64,000 nt of DNA from an uncultured Oscillospiraceae bacterium (GCA_902492895.1 CABUNG010000010.1:4876-68875), one strand, 5' to 3'. Shown: positions 24,432 to 34,317, counted from the first letter of the stretch. Translations and numbers: made by a program. Notes: generated by a model not told the origin, from the sequence alone.

Positions 24432-25805
24432 TCACCCGGCATCCTTTTCAACTTCCGCTACGAGAATTCGCCGCGTATTCTGATCGACGGCCGCACGAAT
24501 GTCGCATCCGAATCCCGGTACGAGCAGAATCCCCTTGTCATCGCACAAAACCGGAATCCGGCTTCGATCCTCGGGGGGAACGTGCGCCTCATTGAGCAGC
24601 TTTTTGAGCGTTTTACCGCCCCCGCGTCCAACCGGATGGTAGGCATCGCCCGGTTCCCGCGCGCGCATTCTCAAGCTGCCACATATTTTATCATAATCCA
24701 AACTGGTTTTTAATAATTTTTTGTGAATTTTCCGATCCTTCTCCCAATCTTCCAAAGAAAGGCAGAAAACACGCACTTTTCTATCCATAATGCGAACGTT
24801 TTGCCCGGGAGATATCGGAATCGGACCCCATACATCCGGTTTTTCTTCGGGTTCGGTCAAAAACCGCAGGGTATCCCCCGACACGACAGCCAGACGATTC
24901 CCCGGCAGAGACAAGCTTCCGGACTCCTGCAGACGATCTTCCATCCCGGCGATATGCCGTTCCTCACAGGAGGATCCCGCCCGGGCGGCCGCCAGGCGAA
25001 GGGCCTCCGCCTTTACAGCTGGATCGAGAGCCAGGAGCGTTGCCCGATCGTAGGTATCCGGCGCCAGAGAGGCCCCAGACAGCGCCTCGCAGGCCAGGGA
25101 TATGAGCAGGCGGTCCACCTCCCGCATCCGACGGACAAGGCGGCCCACGGCCTCTTCAAACTGGGGATTCAGCAAGGCGAGTTCCGGAACGACGCGCCCG
25201 CGGATGCGGTTGCGCGCGTACCGCACGTCGGCATTCGTGCTGTCCGAAACATAGGTCAGCTGGTTTTCCCGGCAATACGCTTCGATTTCCTGCCGGGAAC
25301 AGGTCAGCAGAGGACGGATGATATGGCCGCGCGTTTCCGGAATGCCGGTCAGGCCATGCGGCCCGCAGCCCCGGCTCAGATGAAGCAGCAGGGTTTCCGC
25401 CTGATCGCTCAGGGTGTGGGCCGTTGCCACTGGGCAGCCGCCATGAGCGGCGGACAGCTCTTCGAAAACCGCATACCGGACCTCCCGCCCGGCCTCCTCT
25501 AACCCTTTCTTCCACTCCCGGGCCAAAGCCGGGACATCTTTTTGAACCACGCGGAGAGGTACCGCCCAATCCCGGCAGAGCGAACGGACAAACGCCTCGT
25601 CCCGTTCCGCTTCCTCCGCCCGGATCCCATGATGGACGTGAACGGCCATCACCTCCCGCAGCCCGAGCTTGTCCCGCAGCGAGAGCAGCACATGCAGCAG
25701 GACCACCGAATCGGCACCGCCTGAAACGGCCGCGACGACCCGGCCGCCCGGCGCCAGCATATCCGCCTGCCGGATGGCTGTAAAGGCCTTGGCCGCTACA
25801 TCCAT
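24432..25805 (-). CDS. tilS: tRNA(Ile)-lysidine synthase
   Basis: A 457-residue ATP-dependent enzyme that attaches lysine to C34 of tRNA-Ile(CAU), changing it from Met-like to Ile decoding; it is essential in most bacteria. The PP-loop motif SGGADS lies at residues 28-33 in VVAAVSGGADSVVLLHVLL, with VHVHHGIRAEEAERDEAFV after it. The C-terminal part (about 360-457) is the TilS substrate-binding domain, including GGGKTLKKLLNEAHVPPEDR. The gene starts 6 bases after dnaB; the AGGGAT ribosome site overlaps the dnaB end, which suggests coupled translation. Confidence 0.95.
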   Translation of the reverse strand: MDVAAKAFTAIRQADMLAPGGRVVAAVSGGADSVVLLHVLLSLRDKLGLREVMAVHVHHGIRAEEAERDEAFVRSLCRDWAVPLRVVQKDVPALAREWKKGLEEAGREVRYAVFEELSAAHGGCPVATAHTLSDQAETLLLHLSRGCGPHGLTGIPETRGHIIRPLLTCSRQEIEAYCRENQLTYVSDSTNADVRYARNRIRGRVVPELALLNPQFEEAVGRLVRRMREVDRLLISLACEALSGASLAPDTYDRATLLALDPAVKAEALRLAAARAGSSCEERHIAGMEDRLQESGSLSLPGNRLAVVSGDTLRFLTEPEEKPDVWGPIPISPGQNVRIMDRKVRVFCLSLEDWEKDRKIHKKLLKTSLDYDKICGSLRMRAREPGDAYHPVGRGGGKTLKKLLNEAHVPPEDRSRIPVLCDDKGILLVPGFGCDIRAAVDQNTRRILVAEVEKDAG

Positions 25806-25811
25806 GAACGT

Positions 25812-27167
25812 TTATCCCTCGTTTCGATGGAGTTCGAGTGACGTAAACTGGGTGAATTCTCCCTGGAAGGCGAGCTTCACCGTCCCGAGTTCGCCGTGGC
25901 GGTTTTTGGCCACGATGACCTCGGACGTGCCCACCTCCACGGAAGAGGGGTCTTCCTTTTCATTGCGGTAATACTCGTCGCGATAGAGGAACAGGACCTG
26001 GTCGGCGTCCTGCTCGATAGAACCGGATTCCCGCAGATCGGCCAGGGCCGGACGGTGATTCGCCTGCTTTTCGGTGGAACGCGCGAGCTGCGCGCAGACC
26101 ATGATCGGAATATTGAGTTCCTTGGCCATAATCTTGAGGCCGCGGGTGATTTCGGTGACTTCCTGGACCCGGTTGTCGATCCGGCGGGGGGATTTCATCA
26201 GCTGCAGATAGTCGACCACGACGAAATCCACGCCCTTCAGGCGGCGCAGGCGCGCTTTCATTTCAGGAACCGTGACGCTGGCCGTGTCGTCGAGATAAAT
26301 CGGCGCTTTGCAGAGCACGCTCGAGGCAAAAGCGATCCGGCCCCACTCGTCGGGGGTCAGATTGCCGACCCGGAGCTTTTTGCTCGATACACGCGCCTCC
26401 GACGAGAGCAGACGGTTGACCATCTGCTCTCTGGACATTTCCAGGTTGAAGATCGCGACGGTGCGGTGCTGCTGCACAGCGACATTGCGCGCGAGGTTCA
26501 GGGCGAAGCTCGTTTTTCCCATGCCGGGACGGGCGCCGACGATGATGAGGTCGGATTTGTTCAGTCCGGTCGTGATCTCATCGAGGGCGCTGATTCCCGA
26601 CGGGATTCCCACGAACTGATCCCGCTGATCGGAGGCAAGCTTGTTGAACATTTCGTAATTGCTCGCGAGTACTTCCTGGATCGGCACGAGGCCGCCGGTC
26701 TGTTTCCCCTGCCGGATGTCATAAATCCGCTGCTCCGCCGCATCCATGAGCATGGACGGGTCGGTCCCCGGGTCCATAGCCTCATCCATAATCTCTCTGG
26801 CCGCTTTAATCAGCATGCGCACGTCGCATTTTTCCCGGACGATGCGGGCGTAATGCGTGATATTCGAGATGGACGGCACAATCTGCGCGAGTTTCAGCAG
26901 ATATTTTTTGCCCTCTTCCCCGGCAAAAAAAGGCTCTGCCTTGAGAGCCTCGAGCACTGTAACAAAATCGATCAGCTGGGATTCCATGAGCTTCGCCGTC
27001 ATGACCCGGAAAATCGCCTGATGCTCGGGCAGATAGAAATGCTCCGGGCGCAGCGCGTCCGCGACCTGATTGATGCACTCCGGCTCCATCAGGATGGAGC
27101 CGAGCACCGCCTGCTCGGCCTCCAGGCTGTACGGCAGATTGAGTTCGTCGTATACACTTTGCGGCAT
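25812..27167 (-). CDS. dnaB: Replicative DNA helicase DnaB
   Basis: A 451-residue hexameric 5'-3' helicase of the replication fork (DnaC in Bacillus naming). The N-terminal primase-contact domain begins LPYSLEAEQAVLGSIL. The RecA-like C-terminal domain has Walker A GARPGMGKTS (211-220), FNLEMSREQMVNRLL, VVDYLQLM and the arginine-finger region near DLRESGSIEQDADQVLF. No intein is present. It follows gdpP and rplI on the same strand, a conserved Firmicute arrangement, and leads directly into tilS. Confidence 0.97.
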   Translation of the reverse strand: MPQSVYDELNLPYSLEAEQAVLGSILMEPECINQVADALRPEHFYLPEHQAIFRVMTAKLMESQLIDFVTVLEALKAEPFFAGEEGKKYLLKLAQIVPSISNITHYARIVREKCDVRMLIKAAREIMDEAMDPGTDPSMLMDAAEQRIYDIRQGKQTGGLVPIQEVLASNYEMFNKLASDQRDQFVGIPSGISALDEITTGLNKSDLIIVGARPGMGKTSFALNLARNVAVQQHRTVAIFNLEMSREQMVNRLLSSEARVSSKKLRVGNLTPDEWGRIAFASSVLCKAPIYLDDTASVTVPEMKARLRRLKGVDFVVVDYLQLMKSPRRIDNRVQEVTEITRGLKIMAKELNIPIMVCAQLARSTEKQANHRPALADLRESGSIEQDADQVLFLYRDEYYRNEKEDPSSVEVGTSEVIVAKNRHGELGTVKLAFQGEFTQFTSLELHRNEG

Positions 27168-27205
27168 TGGTATTCTCCTCGCAGAGCGGCAGGCCCGCTA
27201 TGTTC

Positions 27206-27646
27206 TTATTCGCTGACCATCACGGTCATGGAGGCGGTGATGCCCTGGGCGAGCTTGATCAACGCTTCATAGGAGCCGAACGCCTTGATATCCGCCATCT
27301 CGATCTTTCGTTTGTCCACTTCGACCCCGAATTGGCGGCGCAGTTCTTCCGCAGCTTCCTTGGTCGTCACCGAACCGAACAGGCGCCCGCCCTGTCCCGC
27401 CTTGGCGGACAGCTTCAGCGTTTTTCCCGTGAGAAGGCGCGCGGTTTCTTCCGCGTTTTTCTTCTCCATCTCAAGACGGTGCCGGGCGGCCTCCTCTTTA
27501 TTTTTCAGATCGTTCATGGCCTGGGCGTCCGCCGGCACGGCCAGATCCCGCGGAAACAGGAAATTCCGGGCGTAACCGTCCGAAACGCTGACGAGTTCAC
27601 CTTTTTTTCCCTGGCCCTTGACATCCTGCTTTAAAATCACTTTCAT
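27206..27646 (-). CDS. rplI: 50S ribosomal protein L9
   Basis: A 146-residue ribosomal protein that binds 23S rRNA near the L1 stalk. The N-terminal RNA-binding domain has the typical [30 protein letters not shown] long connecting helix ([21 protein letters not shown]) and the C-terminal globular domain with [17 protein letters not shown] follow. It is the standard length and sits between gdpP and dnaB. Confidence 0.97.
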   Translation of the reverse strand: MKVILKQDVKGQGKKGELVSVSDGYARNFLFPRDLAVPADAQAMNDLKNKEEAARHRLEMEKKNAEETARLLTGKTLKLSAKAGQGGRLFGSVTTKEAAEELRRQFGVEVDKRKIEMADIKAFGSYEALIKLAQGITASMTVMVSE

Positions 27647-27676
27647 GATCCATCCCCACTTTCCTGCAATTGACGT

Positions 27677-29677
27677 TTAAACGGATTCGTTCTGATTGAG
27701 CTGCGCGGCCAGAGAGCGTTCCCTGGTCTCGATATGAGCGTCGATCGCCCGCACCAGCATCCCCCTGGCCTCGTCCATCCCCATATCCTTGAGATAGGCC
27801 CCGGCCATGGTCAGATGCCCACCTCCGCCGATAGCTTCCATGACGAGCTGCACGTTGAAATCCCCCATCGAACGCGCCGAGACATTGACCCCGCCGTTTT
27901 CGACGAATAAAGTGAAAGCCGCGTCGACCCCCTTGATGGAGAGCAGCTCGTCGGCTGCCTGGGACGCCGCAATGCGCACCTCGGTCCCGCCGCCTTCGTC
28001 GTAGGCGATGGCGGTCCGGCGGTAAATTTCGGCCCGGGAGACGATGTCCGCCTTTTTGCGGTAGGTCGCCGCGCTTTCGGAGAACATCCGCTTGACCTCG
28101 ACCGTGTCGGCGCCCTGCTTGCGCAGATAGGCGGCCGCCTCAAAGGTGCGGACACCGGCCTTCATCACAAAGCTGCGGGTATCGAGCATGATCCCCGCGA
28201 GCAGCGCCTCGGCCTCCAGCCGGGAGATGCTGTGCGCGCCCATATATTGGACCAGCTCCGCCACCATTTCGGACGCCGAGCTGGAATAGGGCTCGTGATA
28301 AAAAATCACCGCGTTATCGATATGGTTGACCATCTTGCGGTGGTGGTCGATGACCACGACGGTCTCCGCCCGCTGATAGAGAGGCGGCCATTCGAGCATA
28401 TCGGGATTGTGCGTATCGGTGATGATCAGCAGAGTGCGGCGATTGACGAGGGGCAGGCCGTCGTCCGGCTCGATGAAGAAATCCCCCTGCCCCGCCTGTT
28501 CATACCGGTCGAGCAGCTCCTTGGCGAGGGTTTTCTCCCGCTGAGTCACGACATAGGCCGGACGGCCGAGGCTGCGCGCCGCCGCGGCCATCGCGACGGC
28601 GGAACCGAGACAGTCGAGATCGGAAAACCGGTGACCCATCACCAGCACGTTTTCACTGCCTTCGATCAGCTCCTGCAGCGCTGAAGCGACCACGCGGGTG
28701 CGGACCTTCGTCCGCTTCTCGATGCCCTTGGACACACCGCCGTAGAAATCGAATCCGTTTTTGGTTTTGACCGCGGCCTGGTCTCCGCCCCGTCCAAGTG
28801 CCATTTCAATGGCCTGCCTGGCCATGGACTCGGATTCCCGAAGCGTTTCCCCCTGACCCACGCCGATGGACAAGGTGACGCTGATCCGTTCGCTCGTCTG
28901 GATCGCACGCACCCGGTCCAGAATATCGAACCGGCCGGCGATGATGTGATCGAGATGCCGCTGTTCCAGCAAAACCATAAAGCGGTCGGTGCCGTATTTG
29001 CGCAGCACGCCGGTCGTCGATCCGATCCAATCCTCAAGGATGGTTTCCACCCGGCCCGTGATCTGCGCCCGTTCGCTGTCCCGGATGTCCTGCATGACCT
29101 CTTCGACGTTGTCTATGTAGACCATCATCACAGAGGGACGGCTGAGCGCATATTCTTCGGCGATCTCCTTCAGATGGGTGTTGTCCACATAGTAAAGGAC
29201 ATACAGCGACGCTTCCCGCACCCGGACCACGCTGGTATACACGGTATAGCTCCGCCCGCGGTACGAGATGTCGAAAAAGCGTTTTTTCTGCAGGTCTTTG
29301 GGCTTCAGGCCGCCGTCGATGGTCTCGACGGAGTCGCCGTACAGCTCACCTCCGTCCAGCACCTGTTGGCGGAACGCCTCGTTATACCAAAAGACCTCGC
29401 CCTGTTCCGTCGCCACGGCGACCGGCAGCGGGAACTGCGCGAGTGCGTCCTGGTTGGTCTGATCGAGCTGTCCGGATATCCGGGTGAGATACCGTCCGAC
29501 GTCTGCCCTCATCCGGCTGAGCCGCCAAATGCAGACCACCAGCATGGCGAGCACCACGCCGGCCTCGACATAAAACACCGTCGGGTTCAGGAAAAAGGTA
29601 GCCCCCGTCACGATGACGAGGGTCGCCGCCAGCAGGATCACGGCGGGAGAGAGACTCCAGAACGGTTTGTTTTTCAT
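27677..29677 (-). CDS. gdpP: Cyclic di-AMP phosphodiesterase GdpP/YybT
   Basis: A 666-residue membrane protein that hydrolyses c-di-AMP to pApA and so lowers this second messenger. Two N-terminal helices (about 10-50) anchor it; then come a PAS-like domain and a degenerate GGDEF domain (around MMVYIDNVEEVMQ ... KYGTDRFMVLLEQ). The C-terminal DHH/DHHA1 part has HRFSDLDCLGSAVAMA, ITDTHNPDML, VVIDHHRKM and GGGGHLTMAGAYL. Domain order and length match GdpP. It is 30 bases before rplI and follows rnj on the same strand, so RNA decay and c-di-AMP turnover genes may share a transcript. Confidence 0.96.
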   Translation of the reverse strand: MKNKPFWSLSPAVILLAATLVIVTGATFFLNPTVFYVEAGVVLAMLVVCIWRLSRMRADVGRYLTRISGQLDQTNQDALAQFPLPVAVATEQGEVFWYNEAFRQQVLDGGELYGDSVETIDGGLKPKDLQKKRFFDISYRGRSYTVYTSVVRVREASLYVLYYVDNTHLKEIAEEYALSRPSVMMVYIDNVEEVMQDIRDSERAQITGRVETILEDWIGSTTGVLRKYGTDRFMVLLEQRHLDHIIAGRFDILDRVRAIQTSERISVTLSIGVGQGETLRESESMARQAIEMALGRGGDQAAVKTKNGFDFYGGVSKGIEKRTKVRTRVVASALQELIEGSENVLVMGHRFSDLDCLGSAVAMAAAARSLGRPAYVVTQREKTLAKELLDRYEQAGQGDFFIEPDDGLPLVNRRTLLIITDTHNPDMLEWPPLYQRAETVVVIDHHRKMVNHIDNAVIFYHEPYSSSASEMVAELVQYMGAHSISRLEAEALLAGIMLDTRSFVMKAGVRTFEAAAYLRKQGADTVEVKRMFSESAATYRKKADIVSRAEIYRRTAIAYDEGGGTEVRIAASQAADELLSIKGVDAAFTLFVENGGVNVSARSMGDFNVQLVMEAIGGGGHLTMAGAYLKDMGMDEARGMLVRAIDAHIETRERSLAAQLNQNESV

Positions 29678-29724
29678 CGGTCTCTCCCCCTTTCCGTGTG
29701 AATCTTCTAATTGATTGACGAAGG

Positions 29725-31578
29725 TTATACATCCATGATAATGGGCAGGATCATCGGGCTGCGCTTGGTCTTCTGGAACAGCATATGGGACAGTTCATCC
29801 CGCACTTTGGACTTCATCGTCGTCCAGTCGTACGCGTGGTCACGGCAGCATTCCTCGAGCACGCCCCGGGCGATCGCCCGCGCGTCGTCGATCAGGCGCT
29901 CCGATTCCCGCACATAGACAAAACCGCGGGAAACGATGTCCGGACCCGATACAACCTGGCCGATCGAGGCATCGATCGCGGCCACGACGACGATCAGGCC
30001 GTCCTGAGCCAGATGCTTCCGGTCCCGCAGCACGATGCTGCCCACGTCCCCGACACCCAAGCCGTCCACCAGCACCCGGCCGGCCGGAACGGTTCCCGTG
30101 ACTTCCATCTTATCAGTTGTGATCTCGATAACCCGGCCGATGTCGGGAATCAGCACATTTTTCGGGCTCATGCCCATCGCGCGCGCCAAGGCTGCGTGCT
30201 TGTGCATATGCTTCTGCTCGCCATGAACCGGTATGAAAAACCGGGGTTTGGTCAGCCCATGCACGATCTTGAGTTCTTCCTGGCAGGCGTGGCCGGACAC
30301 GTGCACGTCGTACATTTTTTCATAGACCACGTCACAGCCGCGCTTCATCAGTTCATTGACCACCCGGCCGACCGTTTTTTCGTTGCCGGGGATCGGGGTG
30401 GCGGAGATGATGATATAATCGTCGGGGCCGACCTCCACCTGGCGGTGGTCGGAAAACGCCATCCGGGTGAGGGCAGACATGGGTTCACCCTGAGATCCGG
30501 TGGTGACGATGGTCATTTTCTCCTTGGGATAGCGGTTGATCAGGTCGATGTCGATCAGAATCCCCTCGGGGACGGTGAGATATCCGAGCTCCGTCGCAAT
30601 ACTGACGAAATTGAGCATACTCCGCCCCGAAACAGCCACTTTCCGGCCGTCCTTCATGGCAGCGTCGATGATCTGCTGGATGCGGTGGAGGTTGGAGGAA
30701 AAGGTCGCGATGATGATCCGCTTATTTTCCGCCTTTTTGAACAGATTGGCGAAGCTGTCCCCCACCACCCGCTCGCTCGGGGCGTAGCCCGGACGCTCGG
30801 CGTTGGTGGAATCGGCCAGCAGGGCGAGCACGCCCGCATTCCCCAGCTCACCAAGGCGGGCCAGATCCATCATTTTCCCCATAATCGGTGTGCAGTCGAT
30901 CTTGAAGTCGCCGGTGTGAACCACGTAGCCGAGCGGCGTTTTGATCCCCAGCGCCACAGCGTCGGGAATCGAATGGTTGACGTGGATGAATTCGACCGAG
31001 ACGGCGCCGAACTGGATAACCCCGCCCGGATCGACGACGTTGAGCTTCACCTTGCCGGAGAGGCCGTGCTCCTTAAGCTTGGAATCCACCAGGGCCAATG
31101 TCAGCTTGGTCCCGTAAATCGGGAAATTCATCTGTTTGAGCAGATAGGGCAGCCCGCCGATATGGTCCTCATGCCCATGGGTGAGAACGATGCCCTTGAT
31201 GCGGTCTTTGTTCTTCTCCACATACGAAAAATCGGGAAGCACGATGTCGACGCCGAGCATCTCATCGTCGGGAAACGCCATGCCGCAGTCGATCAGGAAG
31301 GCGTCGTCCCCATACTCGAACATGGTGATGTTTTTCCCGATTTCGTTGAGTCCGCCGAGCATGGTCAGCCGGACCGGCGTGGCGGGAACAGCCTGTTTTT
31401 TAGGCGGGCGGCCCCGGCGGGGGCGGTTGTTCCGAACCGGCGCGGACGCGGATTCCGCCGCCTGCGCCGCCGGAGCGGCGGGACGGGGACGCTGTTCGGC
31501 CTGTCCCTTCGAAGGCGTGCGGGCCGGGCGCTTTTGGCCCTGTCCGCCGCCGTTGTTTTTTTGATTGTCGGTTGTCAC
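29725..31578 (-). CDS. rnj: Ribonuclease J with basic N-terminal extension
   Basis: A 617-residue metallo-beta-lactamase/beta-CASP nuclease with endonuclease and 5'-3' exonuclease activity, central to mRNA decay and rRNA maturation in Firmicutes. The zinc motif THGHEDHIGG, the core MLGGLNEIGKNI and ALLADSTNAERPGY, SGHACQEEL and the beta-CASP motif PVHGEQKHM are clear. The start is GTG 31578-31576, 6 bases after GGAGGA; the upstream open frame lacks such a site. Residues 1 to about 65 are low complexity, rich in Gly, Gln, Lys, Arg, Pro and Ala (for example RPRRGRPPKKQ), and are absent from Bacillus RNase J1. This tail is probably disordered and RNA-binding. Confidence 0.94.
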   Translation of the reverse strand: MTTDNQKNNGGGQGQKRPARTPSKGQAEQRPRPAAPAAQAAESASAPVRNNRPRRGRPPKKQAVPATPVRLTMLGGLNEIGKNITMFEYGDDAFLIDCGMAFPDDEMLGVDIVLPDFSYVEKNKDRIKGIVLTHGHEDHIGGLPYLLKQMNFPIYGTKLTLALVDSKLKEHGLSGKVKLNVVDPGGVIQFGAVSVEFIHVNHSIPDAVALGIKTPLGYVVHTGDFKIDCTPIMGKMMDLARLGELGNAGVLALLADSTNAERPGYAPSERVVGDSFANLFKKAENKRIIIATFSSNLHRIQQIIDAAMKDGRKVAVSGRSMLNFVSIATELGYLTVPEGILIDIDLINRYPKEKMTIVTTGSQGEPMSALTRMAFSDHRQVEVGPDDYIIISATPIPGNEKTVGRVVNELMKRGCDVVYEKMYDVHVSGHACQEELKIVHGLTKPRFFIPVHGEQKHMHKHAALARAMGMSPKNVLIPDIGRVIEITTDKMEVTGTVPAGRVLVDGLGVGDVGSIVLRDRKHLAQDGLIVVVAAIDASIGQVVSGPDIVSRGFVYVRESERLIDDARAIARGVLEECCRDHAYDWTTMKSKVRDELSHMLFQKTKRSPMILPIIMDV

Positions 31579-31627
31579 AAAAAATCCTCCGTTTCTTTGT
31601 TTGGCAGGACATATCGCACGGGAAAAG

Positions 31628-31647
31628 AGCCCCACCACAGTGGGGCT
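31628..31647 (-). terminator. Hairpin after the nucleotidyltransferase-like gene
   Basis: An 8-bp stem (31628-31635 with 31640-31647), loop of 4, followed on the minus strand by CTTTTCC. It would end the upstream 780-residue gene or limit read-through into rnj. Confidence 0.6.
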
Positions 31648-31725
31648 GTCCGAGTCAACGTATCATCCGAACACATTTCATAGGACGCCTTAGCAATAAT
31701 CCGGTCACATGTAGTCTCCCTTATC

Positions 31726-34068
31726 TTACTGTTTTTCCTCTCCGATGTCAAGGAAAACCGTTCCAAGCTTCTGCTCCAGCTCGCCGCAAAGTTCGGCCGC
31801 CGATTCCGAATCTGCAGCCTCTGCAACCAGAATCAGGCTCTTTCCCCGCTTGGAAGGTCTTACCAAAACGACCCCCGAGGGAAGACGGATACGGCTCCCC
31901 TCTCCCACCCGGCTTTCCCGTTTTCCGCCGTTCAGTTTCTGCAGCACTTTACGCGGATTGGCCGAACAGGGCACCGTTTTCGCCGTCACGGCAAAGGCGG
32001 GAAGTTCTTCGAGCAGTTCGCCGATACTCGACCGGGTGCGTTTGAGCCAATTCAGGAGCCGAACCGCCATCATCAGGCCGTCGCGCGCCCAGGGTTGGTT
32101 GGCCGCCAGCCGCCGCGCGTCCCGGTCGGTATCGTCGGACGGACAGCTGAGATACCGTTTGACTTGGCTGCCGTAGCTTACCGCCAGCCGGTCGATCGCC
32201 AGGGGCGCGTCATACGGCAGGGCCAGATCCCCGCCCGACTTGAGTTCCAGCAGACAATTCATGGCGAGCACCCGCTCGGGCCAGATATATCCGGCCACCG
32301 GATCAAAAACGGACAGCCTCCGGCCTCCGGCGCCCAAATGGAGGCGGAGCCCCCCATCCATGGAACAGCCGATGGTCGAAAGAACCGACGAGAGGAGCTT
32401 GACCGGTTCCATATCGGATCCCCGCACCTCCGCTCTCACGCCGCTCAATCCGTCCGGCGCCATACTGATCAGCTCCTGGCGGTAAAGCTGGCGCATTCCC
32501 GACATATCGGTCGGTTCCCGCAGGCTGTCCCACCCGGCCCGGACGAAATCCCCCGAGGACAGCCGGGACTCCACCGCTCTTTCGAGAGTCCGGGGAGCCG
32601 GCAATCCCCCGGATGAGGCCAGACGGATGGAGCCGCGCGGACCGCCGCAGACATACACTCCCGTGCGGATCAAGCTGAAATTGACGAAATAATCAAACTG
32701 CGGATCGATGCAGGGCCCGAAATCCCACACCGTGCCGCCCGCCGACAGAATGCCCGACACCAGCGCCATCTTCATCACCGAGGCCGCCTTGTCGTGGCTG
32801 CACCCGACCGCGATTTTTTCATTGCGCGCCAAACTGCCGACGGCGGCACCCAGCCGTGCGCAGAATTCCGGAGTGAGTTCCACCCCCGTCTCCCCCGTCA
32901 GTCCATTTTCATCGAACTGAAACAGCTGCTGATGACCGCTGTGAAGATTCTCCCGCTGGCAGCAGTTGGACTCCACCTTTTTATCCGGCCAGATCCGGAC
33001 ATCCGGACTGACCGAGGCGTATTCCCCCACAACGCTGCCGGCGCCGAGCACCACGCCTTCGAACAGCGACGCGCCCCGTCTTACGGAGGCACCGTGACAG
33101 AGAAGGGCCCCCGTCATCGACGCGCGGTCGCCCGCATAAGCGCTCGGCAGCAGGACGGAACCCCGGATTTTGGCATTATGCCCCACATGACAGTCGTCGT
33201 CCAGCACCGCGAAGGGACCGATCTGGGCACCGGAGCCGATCCGTACATCCGCACCGATATAAACCGGCGGTGTGATGCTGACGTTTTCGGGCGGTTTCGT
33301 GCCCGCAAACAGAACCCCATCCGACGGGTGCAGCACGGTCTTCACCCGGTTTTCCAAAATATCGCGCTGCGCGCTCAGATAGGCCGGAATATCCCGCAGA
33401 TCGTTCCAATACCCGTCGTCCTCGTAGGCGTAAACCGGCAGCCCGTCTTTGATCATCTGCGGAAACAGGCCGTGCAGAAAATCCGACTGGAACTCTTCCG
33501 GAAGGGTGCGGAGGAAGGCGGCGTCGAAGATATACACCCCCATGTCCGCCGTATCGGTTGCCGCCTGGGACCATCCGGGCTTGTCCATCACACCCGTCAC
33601 CCGTCCGTCCTCCCCGGCATCCACCAGCGTGTGTTCACGCGGATCGCTGACCCTTGTGACCACCAGCGTGGCGGCGGCTCCGGCCGCCCGGTGAAAGGCC
33701 AACGCGCTCGTAAGATCGGCATCGGTGAGGATTTCCCCGCTCATGACCAGTACCTCTCCCTCGGCGTCCGAAAGGCCGAGGGCCGCCCGGCGTACGCTCT
33801 CCACCGCTCCCCGGTCCCGGTCGGTTTCCAGATACTGCAATGCTACCGTTTGGTGCTGTTCCCCCAGCCCTTCTGCCACCTGCGTGGGCAGATAGTTTAC
33901 ACAGACGCGGGCATTCTGCACCCCATGCCGTTCCAGTAAATCGAGCGTATAGGCGATCAGCGGCCGGCCGCATAACCGGATCATCGGTTTCGGAACGTCA
34001 CAGGTCAGAGGCCGCAGCGCCTCTTCCTCACCCCCTGCCAATACAATCGCTGACAACAACTCATTCAT
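31726..34068 (-). CDS. Nucleotidyltransferase / left-handed helix / phosphomutase-like fusion with degenerate active sites
   Basis: A 780-residue protein with three parts. Residues 1-235 are a sugar-phosphate nucleotidyltransferase fold: SAIVLAGGEEEALRPLT, DVPKPMIRLCGRPLIAYTLD, GVYIFDA. Residues about 250-350 are a hexapeptide left-handed helix (PVYIGADVRIGSGAQIGPFAVLDDDCHVG). Residues about 375-780 match phosphogluco/phosphomannomutases in layout (VGCSHDKAASVMKMALVSGILSAG, DFGPCIDPQFDY). The same order occurs in mannose-1-phosphate guanylyltransferase/mutase-like proteins. The usual GxGTRLxPLT is here GEEEALRPLT, and no TASHNP-type phosphoserine loop is visible, the equivalent place reading VYVCGGPRGSI. 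Both activities are therefore doubtful. Start is ATG 34068, with AAAGGATG upstream. Confidence 0.82.
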   Translation of the reverse strand: MNELLSAIVLAGGEEEALRPLTCDVPKPMIRLCGRPLIAYTLDLLERHGVQNARVCVNYLPTQVAEGLGEQHQTVALQYLETDRDRGAVESVRRAALGLSDAEGEVLVMSGEILTDADLTSALAFHRAAGAAATLVVTRVSDPREHTLVDAGEDGRVTGVMDKPGWSQAATDTADMGVYIFDAAFLRTLPEEFQSDFLHGLFPQMIKDGLPVYAYEDDGYWNDLRDIPAYLSAQRDILENRVKTVLHPSDGVLFAGTKPPENVSITPPVYIGADVRIGSGAQIGPFAVLDDDCHVGHNAKIRGSVLLPSAYAGDRASMTGALLCHGASVRRGASLFEGVVLGAGSVVGEYASVSPDVRIWPDKKVESNCCQRENLHSGHQQLFQFDENGLTGETGVELTPEFCARLGAAVGSLARNEKIAVGCSHDKAASVMKMALVSGILSAGGTVWDFGPCIDPQFDYFVNFSLIRTGVYVCGGPRGSIRLASSGGLPAPRTLERAVESRLSSGDFVRAGWDSLREPTDMSGMRQLYRQELISMAPDGLSGVRAEVRGSDMEPVKLLSSVLSTIGCSMDGGLRLHLGAGGRRLSVFDPVAGYIWPERVLAMNCLLELKSGGDLALPYDAPLAIDRLAVSYGSQVKRYLSCPSDDTDRDARRLAANQPWARDGLMMAVRLLNWLKRTRSSIGELLEELPAFAVTAKTVPCSANPRKVLQKLNGGKRESRVGEGSRIRLPSGVVLVRPSKRGKSLILVAEAADSESAAELCGELEQKLGTVFLDIGEEKQ

Positions 34069-34191
34069 GACGTGATAACATCCTTTCCGCAGCGTGCGGA
34101 CAGTGTTTTTTCCGCAGCTGATACGGGCGGGCCGCATCCGCACCTGTCCCGCGATATCCATAGTATGGACCGGAAAAAGATGGTTTATATC

Positions 34192-34219
34192 TTGCCGGAC
34201 GGGGATTTTTTGGTATAAT
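34192..34219 (+). promoter_or_regulatory. Promoter about 300 bases upstream of rnhA
   Basis: TTGCCG (34192-34197), 16 bp, perfect TATAAT (34214-34219). It would transcribe through the tandem repeat into rnhA. Confidence 0.6.
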
Positions 34220-34317
34220 AGGCACGGGAGTGTCGTCCTGTATGCTGCCGCCGCCCGATATGGCGATGCCGTGGCCTCTGATTGGGAGCAGGCGCCTCCC
34301 AAAAACTCGGGTGAAGA

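Noticed and set aside
29785..31683. A plus-strand open frame of about 630 codons
   Set aside because: Antisense shadow of rnj; rich in His, Asp and Arg in the way reverse frames of GC-rich genes are.
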